Positions 7,034 through 10,503 of a DNA stretch of 10,503 nucleotides are shown here, in pieces. Source of the stretch: Lachnospiraceae bacterium. GTDB taxonomy: Bacteria > Bacillota > Clostridia > Lachnospirales > Lachnospiraceae. The position numbers and the translations under genes are program-made. The first letter of the stretch is position 1. Every line of letters begins with the position of its first letter. The stretch spans positions 1-10,503 of the forward strand of contig CAAHDV010000056.1 in NCBI GenBank assembly GCA_900770535.1, written 5' to 3'. A model generated the notes under the pieces. The model made no database searches, had not been told where the DNA came from, and worked only from the letters and a program-made list of their open reading frames with translations.

Positions 7034-7072
7034 AGGGCGCGAAAATTCATTACGAATTTTCGTGCCCTTTTT
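7034..7072 (+). terminator. intrinsic terminator in the gltB leader (probable attenuator)
   Basis: The left arm at 7034-7048 (AGGGCGCGAAAATTC) pairs with 7054-7068 (GAATTTTCGTGCCCT) as a 15-bp stem with one G-U pair and a 5-nt ATTAC loop, followed directly by TTTTT at 7068-7072. It lies after the predicted gltB promoter and only about 25 nt before the ATG. A competing hairpin, TCGCG (7029-7033) with CGCGA (7038-7042) around AGGG, would use the same left-arm bases and prevent the terminator from forming. This arrangement fits transcription attenuation. The alternative reading is a second, backup terminator for ptsH. Confidence 0.8.
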
Positions 7073-7096
7073 ATTTCATTAGAAAGGAAATGATTT

Positions 7097-10000
7097 ATGG
7101 ACAGCGATCAGAGAACCTTAACAAAATCCCCAAACACATTTGCTTCCCAGACAAAAGTTCCGGGCCTTTATGATCCGAGCTTTGAGCATGACAACTGTGG
7201 TATCGGCGCCGTAGCCAATATCAAGGGCGTTCCGAGCCACCGTACCGTAGAGCAGGCTCTCCACATTGTGGAAAATCTGGAGCACCGCGCCGGTAAGGAC
7301 GCGGAGGGAAAGACCGGAGACGGTGTCGGCATTATGTTGCAGATCTCCCACAAATTCTTTAAGAAAGTGACAAAGCCGCTGGGCATTGATCTTGGTGAGG
7401 CCCGGGAGTACGGTGTCGGCATGTTCTTCTTCCCCCAGGATGAGCTTGCCAGAAACCAGGCGAAAAAGATGCTGGAGGTTATAGTCCAGAAAGAGGGATT
7501 GAAGTTCCTTGGATGGAGAACCCTTCCGACCCACCCGGAGAAGATCGGTGACAAGGCTGTGGAAAAAATGCCATACATTATGCAGGGCTTCATCGGAAAG
7601 CCGGCAGAGGTGGAAAAAGGACTGGACTTTGACCGCCGCCTGTATGTGGCACGCCGTGTATTCGAGCAGAGCAACGACGATACCTATGTGGTATCCATGA
7701 GCAGCCGTACCATTGTATACAAGGGTATGTTCCTCGTAAAAGAGCTGCGTCAGTTCTTTGAGGATCTGCAGGATCCGGATTACGAGTCCGCCATCGCAAC
7801 CGTGCATTCCCGCTTCAGCACCAACACCAACCCGAGCTGGATGCGTGCCCATCCGAACCGCATCATCGTACATAACGGTGAGATCAACACCATCCGTGGC
7901 AACGTGGACAAGATGATGGCCCGCGAGGAGAACATGGAGACCAAGTTCTTCAAATCCGACATGTACAAGGTTCTGCCGATCATCAGCCAGGAGGGTTCCG
8001 ACTCCGCCATGTTAGACAACGCGCTGGAGTTTATGGTCATGAGCGGCATGGAGCTTCCGATGGCCGTGATGATCCTGATCCCGGCTCCGTGGCAGCATGA
8101 CCGGTTCATGCCGCAGGAGGTCAAGGATTTTTACCGCTACTACGCAACCATGATGGAGCCGTGGGATGGCCCGGCATCCATTGTATTCAGCGATGGCGAT
8201 GTGATGGGCGCGGTTCTCGACCGCAACGGCCTGCGTCCGTCCCGTTACTATATCACCGATGACGATCAGGTAATCCTGGCTTCCGAGGTTGGCGCAATCG
8301 ATATCGACCAGTCCCATGTCATTAAGAAAGAGCGCTTAAGACCGGGCAAGATGCTCCTCATCGATACCGTAAAGGGTGAACTGGTGGGAGATGAGGAATT
8401 AAAGCTCCGCTATGCGTCCCGTCAGCCCTACGGCGAGTGGCTGGATTCCCAGATGGTAGAACTCAAAGACCTTCCGATCCCGAACAAGGGCGTGCCGGAG
8501 CTGACAAAGAAGCAGCGCGCGCAGCTTCAGAAGACTTATGGTTACACCTACGAGCAGTATAAGACCATGATCCTTCCGATGGCATTAAACGGTGCCGAGG
8601 CAGTTTCCGCCATGGGTGCGGATAGTCCGTTGGCTGTACTTTCCAAGAAGCACCAGCCGCTGTTCAACTATTTTAAACAGCTCTTCGCCCAGGTAACCAA
8701 CCCGCCGATCGATGCGATCCGTGAGGAAATCGTAACCTCCACCACCGTTTACGTTGGTGAGGAGGGCAACGTGCTGGAGGAGGCTCCGGAGAACTGCCAC
8801 ATCTTAAAGGTAGATAACCCGATCCTGACCTGCACCGATCTCTTAAAGATTAAATATATGAAGAAACCGGGATTCAAGGTAGAGGTCATCCCGATTACCT
8901 ATTATAAAAACACTTCTCTGGCCAAGGCCATTGACCGCCTGTTTCTGGAGGTGGACCGTGCACACCGTGACGGCGTGAACATCATCATCCTGTCTGACCG
9001 TGACATTGATGAGAACCATGTGCCGATCCCGTCCCTGTTGGCCGTATCTGCTCTGCAGCAGCATCTGGTAAAAACCAAGAAACGTACCTCCATGGCAGTA
9101 ATCCTGGAGAGCGGCGAGCCGAGAGAGGTTCACCATTTTGCAACCCTGTTAGGTTTTGGTGCCAGCGCCATCAACCCGTATCTGGCCCAGGAGTCCGTAC
9201 ATTACCTGATTGAGTCCAAGATGTTAGATAAGGATTACTATGCAGCAGTCAATGATTACAACTCCGCAGTCCTTCATGGCATTGTCAAGATTGCGTCCAA
9301 GATGGGTATTTCTACCATCCAGTCCTACCAGGGCGCACAGATCTTCGAGGCCATTGGTATCTCCAAAGAGGTCATCGACAAGTACTTTACCAACACAGTC
9401 AGCCGTGTGGGAGGTATTACCCTGGAAGATATCGCGAACGATGTGGATGTGCTGCATTCCACCGCATTCGATCCGCTGGGCCTGGATGTAGACCTGACCC
9501 TGGAGAGCGTGGGAAGCCACAAGGAGCGCTCCGGCCAGGAAGAGCACCTTTACAATCCGCGTACCATTCATCTGCTTCAGCAGGCAGCATGGACCGGAAA
9601 TTATGAGATCTTCAAAGAGTACAGCCATGTGCTGAACGAGGAAGAGCAGACCATCAACCTGCGAAGCCTCATTGACTTTAACTTCGATGAAAACGGCGGC
9701 ATCCCGATCGACGAGGTCGAGAGCGTGGATTCCATCGTGAAGCGTTTTAAGACCGGTGCCATGTCCTACGGCTCCATTTCTCAGGAGGCCCATGAGACTC
9801 TGGCCATTGCCATGAACCGTCTGGGCGGCAAGTCCAACACCGGTGAGGGCGGTGAGAGCCTGGAACGCCTGGTTCCGGGGCCGAAGAACAACAACCGCTG
9901 TTCTGCCATCAAGCAGGTGGCATCCGGACGTTTCGGCGTTACCTCCCGCTATCTGGTAAGTGCCCAGGAGATCCAGATTAAGATGGCACAGGGCGCAAAG

Positions 10001-10503
10001 CCTGGTGAGGGCGGACAGCTTCCGGGCGGAAAGGTATATCCGTGGGTGGCAAAGACCCGTCATTCAACAACGGGTGTCGGCCTGATTTCCCCGCCGCCGC
10101 ACCATGACATCTACTCCATTGAGGATCTGGCACAGTTAATTTACGATTTGAAAAACTCCAACACCAGAGCAAGAATCTCTGTGAAGCTGGTATCGGAAGC
10201 AGGTGTGGGAACTGTAGCGGCCGGTGTTGCAAAGGCAGGCGCGCAGGTGATCCTGGTATCCGGCTTTGACGGTGGTACCGGCGCGGCGCCGAGAAACTCC
10301 ATTTACAATGCGGGACTTCCGTGGGAGCTCGGCGTGGCAGAGGCACATCAGACCCTGATCATGAACGGTCTGCGTGATAAAGTCATTCTGGAGACCGATG
10401 GTAAGTTAATGACCGGCCGTGATGTGGCCATCGCCTGCATCCTGGGTGCCGAGGAGTTTGGTTTCGCAACCGCTCCGCTTGTTACCATGGGCTGTGTCAT
10501 GAT
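7097..10503 (+). CDS. gltB: glutamate synthase large (alpha) subunit, 5' part
   Basis: GltB takes the amide of glutamine and transfers it to 2-oxoglutarate, giving two glutamates; with glutamine synthetase it forms the main route of ammonium assimilation. 1,135 codons are present, about three quarters of a usual 1,500-residue subunit, and the frame is open to the window edge. The class II amidotransferase domain starts at nucleophile Cys34 (DNCGIG) after a 33-residue propeptide that should be cleaved, with [10 protein letters not shown] at 239-248 and HNGEINT at 259-265. The central domain includes [10 protein letters not shown] (506-515) and QVTNPPID (532-539). The FMN/synthase domain has MSYGSIS (889-895), [12 protein letters not shown] (966-977) and DGGTGAAP (1058-1065). 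Cys1133 should be the first ligand of the 3Fe-4S cluster; the others and the GXGXG domain lie beyond the edge. ATG 7097 follows AAAGGA at 7083-7088. gltD would be expected downstream. Confidence 0.97.
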   Translation, partial: MDSDQRTLTKSPNTFASQTKVPGLYDPSFEHDNCGIGAVANIKGVPSHRTVEQALHIVENLEHRAGKDAEGKTGDGVGIMLQISHKFFKKVTKPLGIDLGEAREYGVGMFFFPQDELARNQAKKMLEVIVQKEGLKFLGWRTLPTHPEKIGDKAVEKMPYIMQGFIGKPAEVEKGLDFDRRLYVARRVFEQSNDDTYVVSMSSRTIVYKGMFLVKELRQFFEDLQDPDYESAIATVHSRFSTNTNPSWMRAHPNRIIVHNGEINTIRGNVDKMMAREENMETKFFKSDMYKVLPIISQEGSDSAMLDNALEFMVMSGMELPMAVMILIPAPWQHDRFMPQEVKDFYRYYATMMEPWDGPASIVFSDGDVMGAVLDRNGLRPSRYYITDDDQVILASEVGAIDIDQSHVIKKERLRPGKMLLIDTVKGELVGDEELKLRYASRQPYGEWLDSQMVELKDLPIPNKGVPELTKKQRAQLQKTYGYTYEQYKTMILPMALNGAEAVSAMGADSPLAVLSKKHQPLFNYFKQLFAQVTNPPIDAIREEIVTSTTVYVGEEGNVLEEAPENCHILKVDNPILTCTDLLKIKYMKKPGFKVEVIPITYYKNTSLAKAIDRLFLEVDRAHRDGVNIIILSDRDIDENHVPIPSLLAVSALQQHLVKTKKRTSMAVILESGEPREVHHFATLLGFGASAINPYLAQESVHYLIESKMLDKDYYAAVNDYNSAVLHGIVKIASKMGISTIQSYQGAQIFEAIGISKEVIDKYFTNTVSRVGGITLEDIANDVDVLHSTAFDPLGLDVDLTLESVGSHKERSGQEEHLYNPRTIHLLQQAAWTGNYEIFKEYSHVLNEEEQTINLRSLIDFNFDENGGIPIDEVESVDSIVKRFKTGAMSYGSISQEAHETLAIAMNRLGGKSNTGEGGESLERLVPGPKNNNRCSAIKQVASGRFGVTSRYLVSAQEIQIKMAQGAKPGEGGQLPGGKVYPWVAKTRHSTTGVGLISPPPHHDIYSIEDLAQLIYDLKNSNTRARISVKLVSEAGVGTVAAGVAKAGAQVILVSGFDGGTGAAPRNSIYNAGLPWELGVAEAHQTLIMNGLRDKVILETDGKLMTGRDVAIACILGAEEFGFATAPLVTMGCVM

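Noticed and set aside
7012..7072. ANTAR-type twin-hairpin target RNA upstream of gltB
   Set aside because: Such elements need two adjacent stems with six-base loops carrying conserved A and G. The leader has room for only one short stem before the terminator, and its loop is four bases.
6984..7082. Possible leader peptide ORF of 32 codons starting at ATG 6984 and running through the gltB leader hairpin
   Set aside because: The ATG lies upstream of the predicted transcript start near 7012 and has no convincing ribosome binding site. The codons show no run of one amino acid such as a glutamine or glutamate series expected of a peptide attenuator.
7004..7093. Second leader ORF of 29 codons (ATG 7004) ending at the gltB ribosome binding site
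   Set aside because: Its ATG overlaps the -10 box, so it would not be in the transcript, and no ribosome binding site precedes it.
7118..7873. Long open frames on the minus strand (also 9224-10063, 4109-5089 and 701-1501)
   Set aside because: They lie opposite well-identified genes, have no recognisable domains and low-complexity or Cys/Ser/His-rich translations typical of antisense shadows.
1..10503. Novel multi-gene system, mobile element, CRISPR array or defence locus
   Set aside because: Every gene but one small membrane protein belongs to a well-known housekeeping family; there are no direct repeats, transposase or integrase genes, tRNA genes or compositional islands visible.

Overview
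The window is a compact stretch of housekeeping genes, all on the + strand, probably from a gut Clostridia chromosome of the Lachnospiraceae type (Clostridium cluster XIVa). This placement is inferred from the protein style (a low-GC-Gram-positive type RpoD, an HPr with a regulatory Ser46, QueH instead of QueG), the strong AGGAGG-type ribosome binding sites, the moderate GC content and the short gene spacing. I cannot assign a species.

Layout. Positions 2-118 are the 3' end of an SPFH/band-7 (stomatin-like) protein gene. Positions 213-4594 are a tight run of five genes: ornithine carbamoyltransferase (argF), a 101-residue membrane protein I do not recognise, the bifunctional biotin ligase/repressor (birA, TTG start), adenine DNA glycosylase (mutY, overlapping birA by 14 nt) and a diacylglycerol-kinase-family lipid kinase. 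No terminator is visible inside this run, so it is probably one operon. Positions 4668-6478 hold the primary-type sigma factor (rpoD, GTG start) followed 11 nt later by the queuosine enzyme queH, with a near-consensus promoter whose -35 box covers the stop codon of the lipid kinase. Positions 6543-6809 are a single-gene HPr (ptsH) unit with its own near-consensus promoter and a clear intrinsic terminator. Positions 7097-10503 are the first 1,135 codons of the glutamate synthase large subunit (gltB), cut by the window edge just as its Fe-S cysteine motif begins.

The genes cover arginine metabolism, biotin attachment and control, repair of oxidised-guanine mispairs, lipid phosphorylation, general transcription, tRNA wobble modification, sugar-transport phosphotransfer and nitrogen assimilation. 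They do not form one pathway. I see no mobile element, CRISPR array, tRNA, rRNA, phage or defence gene, and no evidence for a new multi-gene system.

The most interesting structure is in the 287-nt gap before gltB. A promoter at 6977-7005 is followed by a 15-bp hairpin plus T-run at 7034-7072, inside what should be the gltB leader RNA and only about 25 nt before the start codon. A competing small hairpin overlaps it. This looks like a transcription attenuator controlling glutamate synthase. The second notable pattern is a codon-context bias: the leucine codon TTA is used mostly when the next codon starts with A.
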